From Siccibacter colletis (GTDB lineage Bacteria > Pseudomonadota > Gammaproteobacteria > Enterobacterales > Enterobacteriaceae), in NCBI RefSeq assembly GCF_000696575.1, contig NZ_JMSQ01000001.1:124001-188000 (forward strand): a DNA stretch of 64,000 nt, given 5' to 3'. Each line of letters begins with the position of its first letter. The first letter of the stretch is position 1. The notes below the pieces were generated by a model that worked only from the letters and a program-made list of their open reading frames with translations, made no database searches and was not told where the DNA came from. This document shows positions 23,175 through 33,236 of this stretch, one piece after another. Both the position numbers and the translations under genes were made by a program.

Positions 23175-23859
23175 TGTAACCTGGCTGTATCAACATCTGC
23201 CCCTGCGCTTCAACCTGCATCTCAACGCCGGGGAACGCGTGGCGGTGCTCGGCCCGAGCGGGGCCGGAAAAAGCACGCTGCTGAGCCTGGTGGCGGGCTT
23301 TCTGGAGCCGGCCTCCGGCAGTATCAGGCTAAACGGCGCGGACCATACCCATACGCCGCCGGCGCAGCGCCCGGTGTCGATGCTATTTCAGGAAAATAAC
23401 CTGTTTACCCACCTGACGGTGCGCCAGAACATCGGGCTCGGTCTGCATCCGGGACTGAAGCTTAACGCCGACCAGCGCGCCCGGCTGGAAACGATCGCAC
23501 GCCAGATGGCGATCGATACCCTGCTCGATAGGCTGCCCGGTCAGCTCTCCGGCGGTCAGCGTCAGCGTGTGGCACTGGCGCGCTGCCTGGTACGCGAACA
23601 GCCCGTGCTGTTGCTGGATGAGCCGTTTTCCGCCCTCGATCCGGCACTGCGCCAGGAGATGCTCTCGCTGCTGGAGACGCTGTGTGAACGCCAGCAGCTG
23701 ACGCTGTTAATGGTGTCCCACAGCATTGAAGACGCAGAGCGCATCGCGCCCCGCAGCGTGGTAGTGGTGGATGGCCGCATCGCCTGGGACGGCGACACGG
23801 GTGCGCTGGTGCGCGGTGAAACCAGCGCGTCGGCGCTGTTAGGTATCGCGCCTCAGTGA
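23158..23859 (+). CDS. thiQ: Thiamine ABC transporter ATPase ThiQ
   Basis: ThiQ powers thiamine import by ATP hydrolysis. The ATG at 23158 gives [16 protein letters not shown] and 233 residues against 232 in E. coli. Walker [10 protein letters not shown] is at residues 32-40; the ABC signature LSGGQRQR and Walker B LLLDEPF follow, then the switch histidine in VSHS. It overlaps the end of thiP by 17 bases and meets yabI tail to tail with a 7-base overlap. Confidence 0.95.
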   Translation: MLTLTDVTWLYQHLPLRFNLHLNAGERVAVLGPSGAGKSTLLSLVAGFLEPASGSIRLNGADHTHTPPAQRPVSMLFQENNLFTHLTVRQNIGLGLHPGLKLNADQRARLETIARQMAIDTLLDRLPGQLSGGQRQRVALARCLVREQPVLLLDEPFSALDPALRQEMLSLLETLCERQQLTLLMVSHSIEDAERIAPRSVVVVDGRIAWDGDTGALVRGETSASALLGIAPQ

Positions 23860-24626
23860 GCGCCGCTGAGTACTTTTCCAAGAATGCGCAGGTAAACCGG
23901 CATCAGCGGATGGCTCTGGATGACTACCAGTGCGCCGACGGCAACGGCCGTGATCAGCGGCGCCAGCCAGTGCAGCCGGGCGCGCGGCAGGTACGCCGTC
24001 AGCCTGTCGCTGCCGGATTTTCCGCTGCGCCACCAGCGCCAGCACAGCCAGGCGGCAATCCACAGCAGTAAGCCAACCCCCAACAGCAGCCACTTAAACC
24101 AGCCGCTTTGCATGTCATCGGGGATATCGATCGCTGCCCCGGCGAGGATACCGGGCAGGAAGTAGAACGGCGGCCAGAACACGCAGCCGATCACGTTCGG
24201 CAGAATGAATTTGCGTACCGGCAGATCGAGCATCCCGGCCACCATCGGCACCAGCGGACGCGTCGGGCCAACAAAACGCCCGACCAGAATAGTGAACATG
24301 CTGTGCTGGTGCAGCGCGTGCTCGGTTTTATCGAGCAGCGCTTTGTTTTTCTTCAGGAATGACCAGCGATGCAGCGGCTTTTTGAAACGCCAGCCGATGC
24401 CGAACGAGATCCAGTCACCGAGGAAACAGCCGATGATGCCCGCCGCCCATGCCTGATAGAAATTGACCTCGCCGCTGCCAATCAGCGCGCCGAGGCCCGC
24501 CATCAGCACCGTACCCGGCAGCAGCAGCCCCACCAGCGCCAGCGATTCGAGAAACGCCACCAGCGCCACGGCAATCAGCGAATACGTCACAGACTGCGTA
24601 ATAAAGTGATTCAGGAAAGCTTCCAT
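23853..24626 (-). CDS. yabI: DedA-family inner-membrane protein YabI
   Basis: A DedA-family polytopic inner-membrane protein; such proteins support membrane homeostasis, probably as lipid transporters. The ATG at 24626 gives [16 protein letters not shown] and 257 residues against 254 in E. coli. The family motif [16 protein letters not shown] lies in the middle, with about five hydrophobic segments around it. A longer in-frame start at 24683 has no support. Its stop overlaps that of thiQ. Confidence 0.94.
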   Translation of the reverse strand: MEAFLNHFITQSVTYSLIAVALVAFLESLALVGLLLPGTVLMAGLGALIGSGEVNFYQAWAAGIIGCFLGDWISFGIGWRFKKPLHRWSFLKKNKALLDKTEHALHQHSMFTILVGRFVGPTRPLVPMVAGMLDLPVRKFILPNVIGCVFWPPFYFLPGILAGAAIDIPDDMQSGWFKWLLLGVGLLLWIAAWLCWRWWRSGKSGSDRLTAYLPRARLHWLAPLITAVAVGALVVIQSHPLMPVYLRILGKVLSGAH

Positions 24627-24747
24627 AACGTATCCGTTAGTTGAAGGAAGGGGGATTCTGCTGAGCGCGCCGCGCCCCGTCAAGCTCCCGGCCTCCTGAA
24701 ATCCGGTGCGGTGGTAAGATTTTGTTGCTGATTAGCCTTTCGTTTAG

Positions 24748-25599
24748 CTACGCTTGCTCACACCCGGCGCGAAACTCGCTCGGACTGGCACCGGTGCATT
24801 TTTTAAACACCCGTGAAAAGTAGAGCTGATCTTCAAACCCGACGTTGCGCCCGACGCTGGCGACCGGCATACGCGTGGTGCTCAGTAACAGTTTAGCCTG
24901 GCTGATGCGCTGATCCTCGCGCCAGCTCAACACGCTGACGCCAAGCTGCTGGCGAAACAGATGCGAGAGCCGCGACGGCGACAGGCAGACGTGCTGCGCC
25001 ACGCCCGCAATATCAAAGTTGCTGTCGGCCAGGTGATCGCTGATGTACTGACATGCATCGCGCACCCGGTGGTCGAGCGGCGCTTTGAGCGACTCGCTGA
25101 TCGCTTCCACACGACGCAGCAGCATCTGCTCCAGCAGGTTGATCGCCAGCAGTTCCGAGTAACGTCCCTGCCCCTGAGCGGCGTCAATGATCTGCTGGAA
25201 CAGCCCGGCAAACTGCGCGGCCTGCGTTTCCTCCGGCCGGAAAAAGCCGGTATGGGCAAAGATGGCTGGCCAGTTAAGCCACTCGTGCCAGTAAGCGCGC
25301 GGACGGAAATAGACCCACTGGTGATACCACTCCTGCGCGCCTGGGCTGCGTCCGTAGTGATGGATTTCGCCGGGTGGGAACAGCAGGATATCGCCGGGCT
25401 TGCAGATAAACTGCTGCCCCTGGTTTTTCACTACCCCCTCGCCACGCACCGTCAGATTGAGAATAAACCCTTTCATGCCCAGCGGCCGGTCGATGAAAAA
25501 GTCGAGGTAGCCGCCCGCTTCGATGGGCGTCAGCCCGGCAACCAGATGGGCATTGAACGAGTAGCCCGGCAGCAGCGGATCGTTTTGCATTTCAGCCAT
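24748..25599 (-). CDS. araC: Arabinose operon regulator AraC
   Basis: AraC represses araBAD by DNA looping without arabinose and activates it when arabinose binds. The ATG at 25599 gives [16 protein letters not shown] and 283 residues. E. coli AraC has 292, and the difference is a shorter C-terminus after EFRAGCE. The N-terminal cupin domain (residues ~20-165) binds sugar. The C-terminal AraC/XylS domain has two helix-turn-helices, including [20 protein letters not shown]. It is divergent from araBAD. Confidence 0.95.
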   Translation of the reverse strand: MAEMQNDPLLPGYSFNAHLVAGLTPIEAGGYLDFFIDRPLGMKGFILNLTVRGEGVVKNQGQQFICKPGDILLFPPGEIHHYGRSPGAQEWYHQWVYFRPRAYWHEWLNWPAIFAHTGFFRPEETQAAQFAGLFQQIIDAAQGQGRYSELLAINLLEQMLLRRVEAISESLKAPLDHRVRDACQYISDHLADSNFDIAGVAQHVCLSPSRLSHLFRQQLGVSVLSWREDQRISQAKLLLSTTRMPVASVGRNVGFEDQLYFSRVFKKCTGASPSEFRAGCEQA

Positions 25600-25631
25600 A
25601 ATGTGCATCGCTCCAGCGTTAAATAAGGAAA

Positions 25632-25644
25632 CCAATTGTCCATA
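25632..25644 (-). promoter_or_regulatory. araO2-like half-site in the araC leader
   Basis: CCAATTGTCCATA matches the core of E. coli araO2 and lies 33 bases upstream of the araC start, as in E. coli. The distance to araI1, about 210 bases, suits repression by looping. Confidence 0.75.
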
Positions 25645-25773
25645 TCCCGCCCCGCCACTGCCTGTGCCCGCCTGCCGGGCCGGCATGGCGTTATCCATGC
25701 GGGATAAGTCCGTTTAAACGCAGTAATTCATTCCCTGAAGCCCCTGAAACAGCACGAAAACGGAGTAACAGAA

Positions 25774-25903
25774 GTGTCTATAACCGCGGCAGAAATGTCC
25801 ACATCGAATATTTGCGTGACGTCACAGTTTGCTAACCCATAGCATTTTCGTCCATAAGATAAGCCAATTTCCCCTGACGGTTTCCGGCCCTGAAAACTAC
25901 TGT
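25774..25903 (+). promoter_or_regulatory. araBAD/araC control region: O1, CRP site, I1-I2 and araBAD promoter
   Basis: In order: an O1-like block from GTGTCTATAACCGCGGCAGA (25774 to ~25806); a CRP site around TTTGCGTGACGTCACAG (~25811-25828); araI1 TAGCATTTTCGTCCATA (25840-25856), which differs from E. coli only at two central bases; an I2 half-site around CCCCTGACGG (25871-25880); and a -10 TACTGT (25898-25903). The arrangement matches E. coli pBAD. Confidence 0.85.
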
Positions 25904-25938
25904 TCATCCATGTCTGTTTGTTCATGGAGCAATGAAAG

Positions 25939-27645
25939 ATGGCAATCGCCCTTGGCCTGGATTTTGGTAGTGATTCGGTACGCGCCCTGGCTGTAGACTG
26001 CGCGACCGGTGCGGAGCTGGCCACTGCGGTTGAGTGGTATCCGCGTTGGATGGAAGGTCGCTTCTGCGATGCGCCCCACAATCAGTTTCGTCATCACCCC
26101 CTCGATTACATCGATTCGATGGAAAAATCGCTGCTGGCGGTGCTCGACCAGTTACCGGATGACGCCCGCACGCAGATCGTTGGTATCGGCGTCGACAGCA
26201 CCGGGTCAACCCCTGCGCCCATTGACGACGACGGCTACGTGCTGGCGCTGCGCCCGGAGTTTGCCGACAACCCGAACGCGATGTTTGTCCTGTGGAAGGA
26301 TCACACGGCGGTAGAAGAGGCCGAAGCCATCACCCGCCTGTGCCACCAGCCGGGTAAGGCCGACTATTCGCGCTATATCGGCGGAATTTATTCCAGCGAA
26401 TGGTTCTGGGCCAAGATTCTGCACGTTACCCGCACCGATGCGGCCGTGGCGCAGGCAGCGTCCTCCTGGATCGAACTGTGCGACTGGGTACCGGCCCTGC
26501 TCTCCGGCACCACGCGCCCGGCGGACATTCGCCGCGGCCGCTGCAGCGCCGGCCATAAATCCCTGTGGCATGAGAGCTGGGGCGGTCTGCCGCCGGCCAG
26601 CTTCTTTGACGAGCTGGACCCGATCCTCAATCAGAATCTCGTCTACCCGATGTTCACCGACACCTGGACGGCAGACGTTCCGGTGGGGAATCTCAGCCCG
26701 GAGTGGGCCGCACGTCTGGGCCTGCCGGAGAGCGTGGTGATTTCGGGCGGCGCGTTTGACTGCCATATGGGCGCGGTCGGCGCGGGCGCGCAACCCAATA
26801 CCCTGGTAAAAGTCATCGGCACCTCAACCTGCGACATCCTGACGGCGGATTACCCGAGCGTCGGCGACCGTGCAGTGAAGGGCATTTGCGGCCAGGTGGA
26901 TGGCAGCGTCACGCCGGGATTTATCGGTCTTGAGGCGGGCCAGTCGGCCTTTGGCGATATCTATGCCTGGTTTGGCCGCGTGCTCGGCTGGCCGCTGGAT
27001 GAGCTGGCAGCCCAGCATCCTGAGCTGCGCGAGCAGATCGCCGCCAGTAAGAAAGCGCTGCTGCCTGCCCTGACCGCCGCCTGGGCCAAACAGCCGTCGC
27101 TCGAACACCTGCCGGTAGTGCTTGACTGGTTTAACGGGCGCCGCACGCCGTTTGCCAATCAGCGCCTGAAGGGCGTGATCACCGACCTGAGTCTGGCTAC
27201 CGATGCACCGGCGCTGTTTGGCGGCCTGGTTGCGGCTACCGCTTTCGGCGCCCGCGCCATCATGGAGTGTTTCACCGAGCAGGGCATCGCGGTCAATAAC
27301 GTGATGGCCCTCGGCGGCATCGCGCGTAAAAACCCGGTCATCATGCAGGCCTGCTGCGACGTGCTGAACCGCCCACTGCAGATTGTCGCCTCGGATCAGT
27401 GCTGCGCGCTGGGTGCGGCGATCTTCGCCGCCGTGGCGGCTGGGGTACACAGCGACATTCCTGCCGCCCAGCAGGTGATGGCAAGCCGTATCGAAAATAC
27501 GCTTCAGCCCGACGCCGCTCAGGCAGCCCGTTTCCAGCGCCTCTACCACCGCTATCAGCAGTGGGCGAAGAGCGCAGAGCAACACTACTCCCCTTCCGCT
27601 ACGTCACAGCCTGTTGCCGCAGGCCAGAACGCCCTGACACATTAA
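25939..27645 (+). CDS. araB: L-ribulokinase AraB
   Basis: AraB phosphorylates L-ribulose to L-ribulose 5-phosphate with ATP. It is an FGGY-family kinase of 568 residues against 566 in E. coli. The N-terminal [15 protein letters not shown] nucleotide-fold motif is at residues 6-20, [11 protein letters not shown] follows, and [14 protein letters not shown] marks the second domain. The extra residues lie in the variable C-terminal tail. First gene of araBAD, 10 bases before araA. Confidence 0.96.
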   Translation: MAIALGLDFGSDSVRALAVDCATGAELATAVEWYPRWMEGRFCDAPHNQFRHHPLDYIDSMEKSLLAVLDQLPDDARTQIVGIGVDSTGSTPAPIDDDGYVLALRPEFADNPNAMFVLWKDHTAVEEAEAITRLCHQPGKADYSRYIGGIYSSEWFWAKILHVTRTDAAVAQAASSWIELCDWVPALLSGTTRPADIRRGRCSAGHKSLWHESWGGLPPASFFDELDPILNQNLVYPMFTDTWTADVPVGNLSPEWAARLGLPESVVISGGAFDCHMGAVGAGAQPNTLVKVIGTSTCDILTADYPSVGDRAVKGICGQVDGSVTPGFIGLEAGQSAFGDIYAWFGRVLGWPLDELAAQHPELREQIAASKKALLPALTAAWAKQPSLEHLPVVLDWFNGRRTPFANQRLKGVITDLSLATDAPALFGGLVAATAFGARAIMECFTEQGIAVNNVMALGGIARKNPVIMQACCDVLNRPLQIVASDQCCALGAAIFAAVAAGVHSDIPAAQQVMASRIENTLQPDAAQAARFQRLYHRYQQWAKSAEQHYSPSATSQPVAAGQNALTH

Positions 27646-27655
27646 GGACAAGATA

Positions 27656-29158
27656 ATGAGCATTTTTTCTCAATATGAAGTGTGGTTCGTCATTGGTAGT
27701 CAGCATCTTTATGGCCCGGAAACCCTGCGCCAGGTGAACGACCATGCCAGCCAGGTGGTGAACGCGCTGAATGCCGAAGCGAATCTGCCCTGCAAGCTGG
27801 TACTGAAACCGCTGGGCACCACGCCGGATGAGATCACCGCCATCTGCCGCGAAGCGAACCATGACGAGCAGTGCGCGGGTCTTGTGGTGTGGCTGCACAC
27901 CTTCTCGCCGGCAAAAATGTGGATTAACGGCCTGAGCATCCTGAATAAACCGCTGCTGCAGTTCCATACCCAGTTCAACGCCCAGATCCCGTGGGGCAGC
28001 ATCGATATGGACTTTATGAACCTGAACCAGACCGCGCACGGCGGCCGTGAGTTCGGTTTCATCGGTGCCCGTATGCGCCTGCAGCACAGCGTGGTGACCG
28101 GGCACTGGCAGGATAAAGAGGCGCAAAAACGTCTTGGTGCCTGGGTGCGCCAGGCGGTATCGAAGCAGGACACTCGCCAGCTGAAAGTGGCGCGCTTTGG
28201 CGACAACATGCGTGAAGTGGCGGTTACCGAAGGGGATAAAGTCGCAGCGCAGATCAAGTTTGGTTTCTCGGTTAACACCTGGGGCGTCGGCGATCTGGTG
28301 GCGGTAGTCAACGAGGTGAGCGAGGGCGATATCAATGCGCTGATCGACGAGTATGAAAGCAGCTATCGCCTGACCGCCGCCGCGCAGGTGAACGGCGACA
28401 AGCGTCAGAACGTCATTGACGCTGCGCGCATTGAGCTGGGCATTAAGCGCTTCCTGGAACAGGGCGGCTTCCACGCCTTTACCACCACCTTTGAAGATCT
28501 GCACGGCCTGAAACAGCTGCCGGGGCTGGCGGTTCAGCGCCTGATGCAGCAGGGCTACGGCTTCGCCGGGGAAGGCGACTGGAAAACCGCGGCGCTGCTG
28601 CGCATCATGAAAGTGATGGCCGCAGGCCTGCCGGGCGGCACCTCCTTTATGGAGGATTACACCTACAACTTCGAGTCCGGCAACGACCTGGTGCTCGGCT
28701 CGCACATGCTGGAAGTGTGCCCGACCATCGCCACTGACGAAAAACCAATCCTGGACGTGCAGTATCTGGGCATCGGCGGCAAAGCCGATCCGGCGCGCCT
28801 GATCTTCTCTACCACTACCGGTCCGGCGATCAACGCCAGCCTGATCGATCTCGGCGATCGCTTCCGCCTGCTGGTTAACTGCGTGGACGCGGTGCCAACC
28901 CCTCACGATCTGCCGAAGCTGCCGGTGGCGAACGCCCTGTGGAAAGCGCAGCCGGATCTGCCGACGGCATCCGAAGCCTGGATCCTCGCGGGCGGTGCGC
29001 ACCATACGGTGTTCAGCCAGTCGCTGAACCTCGATGACATGCGCCTGTTTGCAGAGCTGCACGGCATTGAAGTGGCGGTGATCGACAATGATACGCGCCT
29101 GCCGGCGTTCAAGGATGCGCTGCGCTGGAACGAGATCTACTACGGCCTGAAACGCTAA
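27656..29158 (+). CDS. araA: L-arabinose isomerase AraA
   Basis: AraA converts L-arabinose to L-ribulose in the cytoplasm, using Mn2+. It has 500 residues, as in E. coli, and begins [20 protein letters not shown]. Catalytic glutamates are expected near 306 and 333, in [14 protein letters not shown] and [13 protein letters not shown]; both motifs are intact. Second gene of the operon. Confidence 0.97.
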   Translation: MSIFSQYEVWFVIGSQHLYGPETLRQVNDHASQVVNALNAEANLPCKLVLKPLGTTPDEITAICREANHDEQCAGLVVWLHTFSPAKMWINGLSILNKPLLQFHTQFNAQIPWGSIDMDFMNLNQTAHGGREFGFIGARMRLQHSVVTGHWQDKEAQKRLGAWVRQAVSKQDTRQLKVARFGDNMREVAVTEGDKVAAQIKFGFSVNTWGVGDLVAVVNEVSEGDINALIDEYESSYRLTAAAQVNGDKRQNVIDAARIELGIKRFLEQGGFHAFTTTFEDLHGLKQLPGLAVQRLMQQGYGFAGEGDWKTAALLRIMKVMAAGLPGGTSFMEDYTYNFESGNDLVLGSHMLEVCPTIATDEKPILDVQYLGIGGKADPARLIFSTTTGPAINASLIDLGDRFRLLVNCVDAVPTPHDLPKLPVANALWKAQPDLPTASEAWILAGGAHHTVFSQSLNLDDMRLFAELHGIEVAVIDNDTRLPAFKDALRWNEIYYGLKR

Positions 29159-29263
29159 TTCCCTGCGTTTCACTTCCGGCGGGCTGGCTACGTGTCGCCC
29201 GCCGCACGGCTAACACGGTGGAGCGCCGCTGCGCATCCACCCTGCAACATTTGAGGTTTCACT

Positions 29264-29959
29264 ATGTTTGAAGAGTTGAAGCGCCAGGTGCTGGAGGCGA
29301 ATCTGGCTCTGCCGCAGCATAATCTGGTCACCCTCACCTGGGGCAACGTCAGCGCCGTCGATCGCGAGCGCGGCGTGCTGATCATTAAACCTTCCGGCGT
29401 GGATTATACCGTGATGCGCGCTGAGGATATGGTGGTGGTGAGTCTGGAAACCGGCGAGGTGGTGGAAGGCACCAAAAAGCCCTCCTCCGATACCCCTACT
29501 CATCGCCTGCTGTATCAGGCATTCCCTGCCATTGGCGGCATCGTGCATACCCATTCGCGCCATGCCACCATCTGGGCGCAGGCTGGCTTGCCCGTGCCCG
29601 CCACGGGCACGACTCACGCCGACTATTTCTACGGTCCGGTGCCCTGCACCCGTAAGATGACCGAGGAAGAGATCAACGGCGAGTACGAATGGGAAACCGG
29701 CGCGGTGATTGTCGAAACCTTCCGCGATGCAGGCATCGATCCGGCGCAGATGCCTGGCGTACTGGTGCACTCCCACGGCCCCTTTACCTGGGGCAAAGAC
29801 GCCGCCGACGCGGTTCATAACGCCATCGTGCTGGAAGAGATCGCCTATATGGGGATCTTCGCCCGCCAGCTCGCCCCACAGCTTCCCGCCATGCAGCAGA
29901 CCCTGCTGGATAAACACTACCTGCGCAAGCACGGCGCGAAAGCGTATTACGGTCAGTAA
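29264..29959 (+). CDS. araD: L-ribulose-5-phosphate 4-epimerase AraD
   Basis: AraD epimerises L-ribulose 5-phosphate to D-xylulose 5-phosphate, feeding the pentose phosphate pathway. It has 231 residues, as in E. coli. It is a class II aldolase fold; the zinc histidines are in HTHSRHA (residues ~95-101) and HSHGPFTWG (~171). A 105-base gap with a G+C-rich inverted repeat separates it from araA, probably adjusting relative expression. Confidence 0.96.
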   Translation: MFEELKRQVLEANLALPQHNLVTLTWGNVSAVDRERGVLIIKPSGVDYTVMRAEDMVVVSLETGEVVEGTKKPSSDTPTHRLLYQAFPAIGGIVHTHSRHATIWAQAGLPVPATGTTHADYFYGPVPCTRKMTEEEINGEYEWETGAVIVETFRDAGIDPAQMPGVLVHSHGPFTWGKDAADAVHNAIVLEEIAYMGIFARQLAPQLPAMQQTLLDKHYLRKHGAKAYYGQ

Positions 29960-29964
29960 TTACA

Positions 29965-29999
29965 AAGCCTGTAACCTGTTACAGGCTTCTGATTTTTTG
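29965..29999 (+). terminator. Terminator after araBAD
   Basis: Stem AAGCCTGTAA / TTACAGGCTT with loop CCTG, followed by CTGATTTTTTG. It starts 5 bases past the araD stop. Confidence 0.88.
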
Positions 30000-30072
30000 T
30001 CTGCTTTGCTCATATTGCCGAACAGAAATATGTGGTAAATCACTGCTTCATAATTTCTCAAGGAATGAGCAA

Positions 30073-30699
30073 ATGAACGTATGCTTTGCCGTTCGTATTC
30101 TCAGCGGGGTTCTCCTCGCCTTTTATCTGTTTAACGTCTGGTCTGTTTATCATTTCAGTCAAACGACGCAAACTCGTCCTGCTGACTGCGTTATTATTCT
30201 CGGCGCAGGTATCGCGGGTTCTCATCCATCCCCGGTATTTCGCGAGCGCCTTGAGCATGCCATCACGCTTTATCGTCTGGGATATGTAAAAAAAGCGATT
30301 GTAACCGGAGGTTTTTCTCCAGGAAATTCGATGTCAGACGCTGCGACAGGCCAGCACTATCTGATTGCACACGGCGTCCCTGCTAAGGATATTTACATTG
30401 AGCAACAGTCACGAGTAACGCGTGAGAATCTACGCTATGCCCATGTAATAATGCGCAAAAAGCATTTTCGCACAGCATTGATCGTCAGCGATCCCTTACA
30501 TATGAAACGCGCCATGTTAATTGCCCGTGACGCCGGGATAGCGGCATTCTCTTCACCGACACCCTCCTCCCGCTTTCGCACGCTCAACGCGCAGTTGCCT
30601 TTTCTGTTGCGGGAAGCTTTTTATTACTCAGGCTATCAACCTGTCAGATACTTCGTAGCACTACGCAATACTGTACAAAACCCCAGCACCTTCCCCTGA
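30073..30699 (+). CDS. YdcF/SanA-like DUF218 membrane-anchored protein
   Basis: A 208-residue protein of the DUF218 family (YdcF, SanA, ElyC), whose members are linked to envelope integrity, though their chemistry is not settled. An N-terminal hydrophobic segment (residues ~7-24) anchors it. The domain follows with conserved VIILGAG, R-E-R-L-E-H-A, VTGGFSPG, the SDA...GVPAKDIYIE block, TREN and SDPLHMKRAM. AGGA lies 9 bases before the ATG. It stands alone between araD and polB, which are adjacent in E. coli K-12. Its composition is more A+T-rich than both neighbours, suggesting acquisition. Confidence 0.85.
   Translation: MNVCFAVRILSGVLLAFYLFNVWSVYHFSQTTQTRPADCVIILGAGIAGSHPSPVFRERLEHAITLYRLGYVKKAIVTGGFSPGNSMSDAATGQHYLIAHGVPAKDIYIEQQSRVTRENLRYAHVIMRKKHFRTALIVSDPLHMKRAMLIARDAGIAAFSSPTPSSRFRTLNAQLPFLLREAFYYSGYQPVRYFVALRNTVQNPSTFP
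30669..30688 (+). promoter_or_regulatory. LexA box upstream of polB
   Basis: TACTGTACAAAACCCCAGCA matches the LexA consensus in both half-sites (CTGT and CCAG for CAG) and resembles the E. coli polB (dinA) box. It lies 56 bases before the polB start, inside the last codons of the upstream gene. Confidence 0.75.
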
Positions 30700-30743
30700 A
30701 ACAGGCTATACTCCCCGCTGGTTTGACTGACTGAGAGAGCAGC

Positions 30744-33104
30744 GTGTCACAGGCGCGTCAGGGCTTTATTCTTACCCGCCACTGGCGGGATACCCCGCAG
30801 GGTACCGAAGTGGAATTCTGGCTGGCGACCGACGCCGGGCCGCTTAAGGTTGTGCTCCCGCCGCAGGAATCGGTGGCGTTTATTCCCGAGCGTCAGCGCG
30901 CTGAGGTTGAAGGGCTGCTGGCGGGCGAAAAAGGCGTGCGCCTCACGCCGCTCGGCCTCAGGGATTTTCACCGTCAGCCGGTGTTCGGCCTCTACTGTAA
31001 TCAGCATCGTCAGCTGATGCGGCTGGAAAAGCTGCTGCGCGAGAACGGCATCACGGTGTATGAAGGTGACGTTCGTCCTCCGGAGCGGTTCCTGATGGAG
31101 CGGTTCATTACCGCCCCGGTGTGGGTGGATGGCGAGCCGCGCGGCGATACGCTGATGAATGCCCGCCTGAAGCCTGCGCCTGAGTATCGCCCACCGCTGA
31201 AGTGGGTGTCGCTGGATATTGAAACTACACGTCACGGTGAAGTCACCTGCATCGGCCTGGAAGGCTGTGGCGATCGGGTGGTGTTTATGCTCGGGCCGGA
31301 AAACGGGGCCACGCGCACCCTGAATTTCCGGCTGGAGTACCTCGCCAGCCGTCCGCAGATGCTGCAGCGGCTCAACGCCTGGTTTGCCGAGTACGATCCC
31401 GATGTGATTATCGGCTGGAACCTGGTGCAGTTCGACCTGCGGGTGCTGCAGAAACACGCCGAGCGCTACGGCGTGCCGCTGACCTGGGGGCGCGGTAACC
31501 TTCCACTGGAGTGGCGCGAGCACGGTTTCAAGAACGGCGTGTTCTTCGCCCAGGCGGCGGGCAGGCTGATCATCGACGGCATTGAAGCGCTGAAATCCGC
31601 ATTCTGGAACTTCTCCTCGTTCTCGCTGGAGAGCGTTTCACAGGAGTTGCTTGGCGAAGGGAAATCCATCGACGATCCCTGGCATCGTATGGATGAGATT
31701 GAGCGCCGCTTCAATGAAGACAAACCCGCACTGGCGATCTACAACCTGAAAGACTGCGAGCTGGTGACGCGCATCTTCCATAAAACCGAGCTGATGCCGT
31801 TTTTGCTGGAGCGCGCGACGGTCAACGGTCTGCCGGTCGACCGTCACGGCGGCTCGGTAGCAGCATTCAGCCACCTCTATTTTCCGCGCATGCACCGTGC
31901 CGGCTATGTGGCACCCAATCTCGGCGATGTCCCGCCCCAGCCCAGTCCCGGCGGCTACGTCATGGACTCGCGCCCCGGCCTGTACGATTCGGTACTGGTG
32001 CTGGACTACAAAAGCCTTTATCCGTCGATTATCCGCACCTTTCTGATTGACCCGGTCGGGCTGGTTGAAGGAATGGCGCAACCGGAGCCGGAAAAGAGCG
32101 TCGAAGGTTTTCTCGGAGCCTGGTTTGGACGTGAGACGCACTGCCTGCCGGAGATCGTCAGCCAGATCTGGCACGGACGCGAAGAGGCCAAACGCCAGGG
32201 CAACAAGCCCCTCTCCCAGGCCTTAAAGATCATTATGAACGCCTTCTATGGCGTGCTCGGCACCAGCGCCTGTCGCTTCTTCGATCCGCGCCTCGCTTCC
32301 TCTATTACCATGCGCGGTCACGCCATCATGCTGCAGACCAAAGCGCTGATTGAAAGCCAGGGCTATAACGTGATTTACGGCGACACTGACTCCACCTTCG
32401 TCTGGCTGAAACAGGCCCACAGCGAGGCGGACGCGGCACGTATCGGCCAGCAGCTGGTGGAGCACGTCAACGCCTGGTGGAAAGCCCATCTGCGCAGCGA
32501 ATACGGCCTTGAAAGCGCGCTGGAGCTGGAGTACGAAACCCACTTCTGCCGTTTTCTGATGCCAACCATTCGCGGGGCGGAAACCGGCAGCAAGAAGCGC
32601 TATGCCGGGCTGATTCAGGAGGGCGACAGCCAGCGCATGGTGTTTAAGGGGCTGGAAACCGTGCGCACCGACTGGACGCCGCTGGCGCAGCAGTTTCAGC
32701 AGAACCTGTATCTGCGTATTTTCCGCCGCGAGCCGTATCAGGAGTATGTGCGCGAAACCATTCGCCAGCTGATGGAGGGCGAGCTGGACGGGCAACTGGT
32801 TTACCGCAAGCGGCTGCGTCGCCCGCTCAGCGAATACCAGCGCAACGTACCACCGCACGTGCGCGCCGCCCGGCTGGCAGACGAAGAGAATGCGCGCCGC
32901 GGTCGCCCGCCTCAGTATCAGAACCGAGGCAGCATCAAATACGTCTGGACCACCAGCGGCCCGGAGCCGGTGGATTACCAGCGCTCGCCACTGGATTATG
33001 AACACTATCTGACGAAGCAACTTCAGCCGGTGGCCGAAGGGATACTCCCTTTCACCGCCGATGATTTTGCTACACTTATGACAGGGCAGCTGGGGCTTTT
33101 TTGA
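30744..33104 (+). CDS. polB: DNA polymerase II PolB
   Basis: PolB is the SOS-induced family B DNA polymerase used in replication restart and lesion bypass. It has 786 residues against 783 in E. coli and starts with GTG, giving [16 protein letters not shown]. The 3'-5' exonuclease motif is SLDIETT; the polymerase motifs are [10 protein letters not shown] and YGDTDST, all intact. The C-terminus ends in GQLGLF, the beta-clamp-binding tail seen in E. coli. Confidence 0.97.
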   Translation: MSQARQGFILTRHWRDTPQGTEVEFWLATDAGPLKVVLPPQESVAFIPERQRAEVEGLLAGEKGVRLTPLGLRDFHRQPVFGLYCNQHRQLMRLEKLLRENGITVYEGDVRPPERFLMERFITAPVWVDGEPRGDTLMNARLKPAPEYRPPLKWVSLDIETTRHGEVTCIGLEGCGDRVVFMLGPENGATRTLNFRLEYLASRPQMLQRLNAWFAEYDPDVIIGWNLVQFDLRVLQKHAERYGVPLTWGRGNLPLEWREHGFKNGVFFAQAAGRLIIDGIEALKSAFWNFSSFSLESVSQELLGEGKSIDDPWHRMDEIERRFNEDKPALAIYNLKDCELVTRIFHKTELMPFLLERATVNGLPVDRHGGSVAAFSHLYFPRMHRAGYVAPNLGDVPPQPSPGGYVMDSRPGLYDSVLVLDYKSLYPSIIRTFLIDPVGLVEGMAQPEPEKSVEGFLGAWFGRETHCLPEIVSQIWHGREEAKRQGNKPLSQALKIIMNAFYGVLGTSACRFFDPRLASSITMRGHAIMLQTKALIESQGYNVIYGDTDSTFVWLKQAHSEADAARIGQQLVEHVNAWWKAHLRSEYGLESALELEYETHFCRFLMPTIRGAETGSKKRYAGLIQEGDSQRMVFKGLETVRTDWTPLAQQFQQNLYLRIFRREPYQEYVRETIRQLMEGELDGQLVYRKRLRRPLSEYQRNVPPHVRAARLADEENARRGRPPQYQNRGSIKYVWTTSGPEPVDYQRSPLDYEHYLTKQLQPVAEGILPFTADDFATLMTGQLGLF

Positions 33105-33236
33105 CAGGTGACGAATCCATTGCCTTCCAGTACCATAGCGCCCTTTCCAATCCAGGTTCCTTTTCTGACGGTCCGCCACTCGTGGTGGAGGTCATACTTT
33201 TGCCTGAAATTTGCTACTGAATAGAGCCGAATACTT

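Noticed and set aside
29159-29263. G+C-rich inverted repeats between araA and araD as a REP element
   Set aside because: The repeats do not match the REP consensus well and occur once; treated as a local hairpin.
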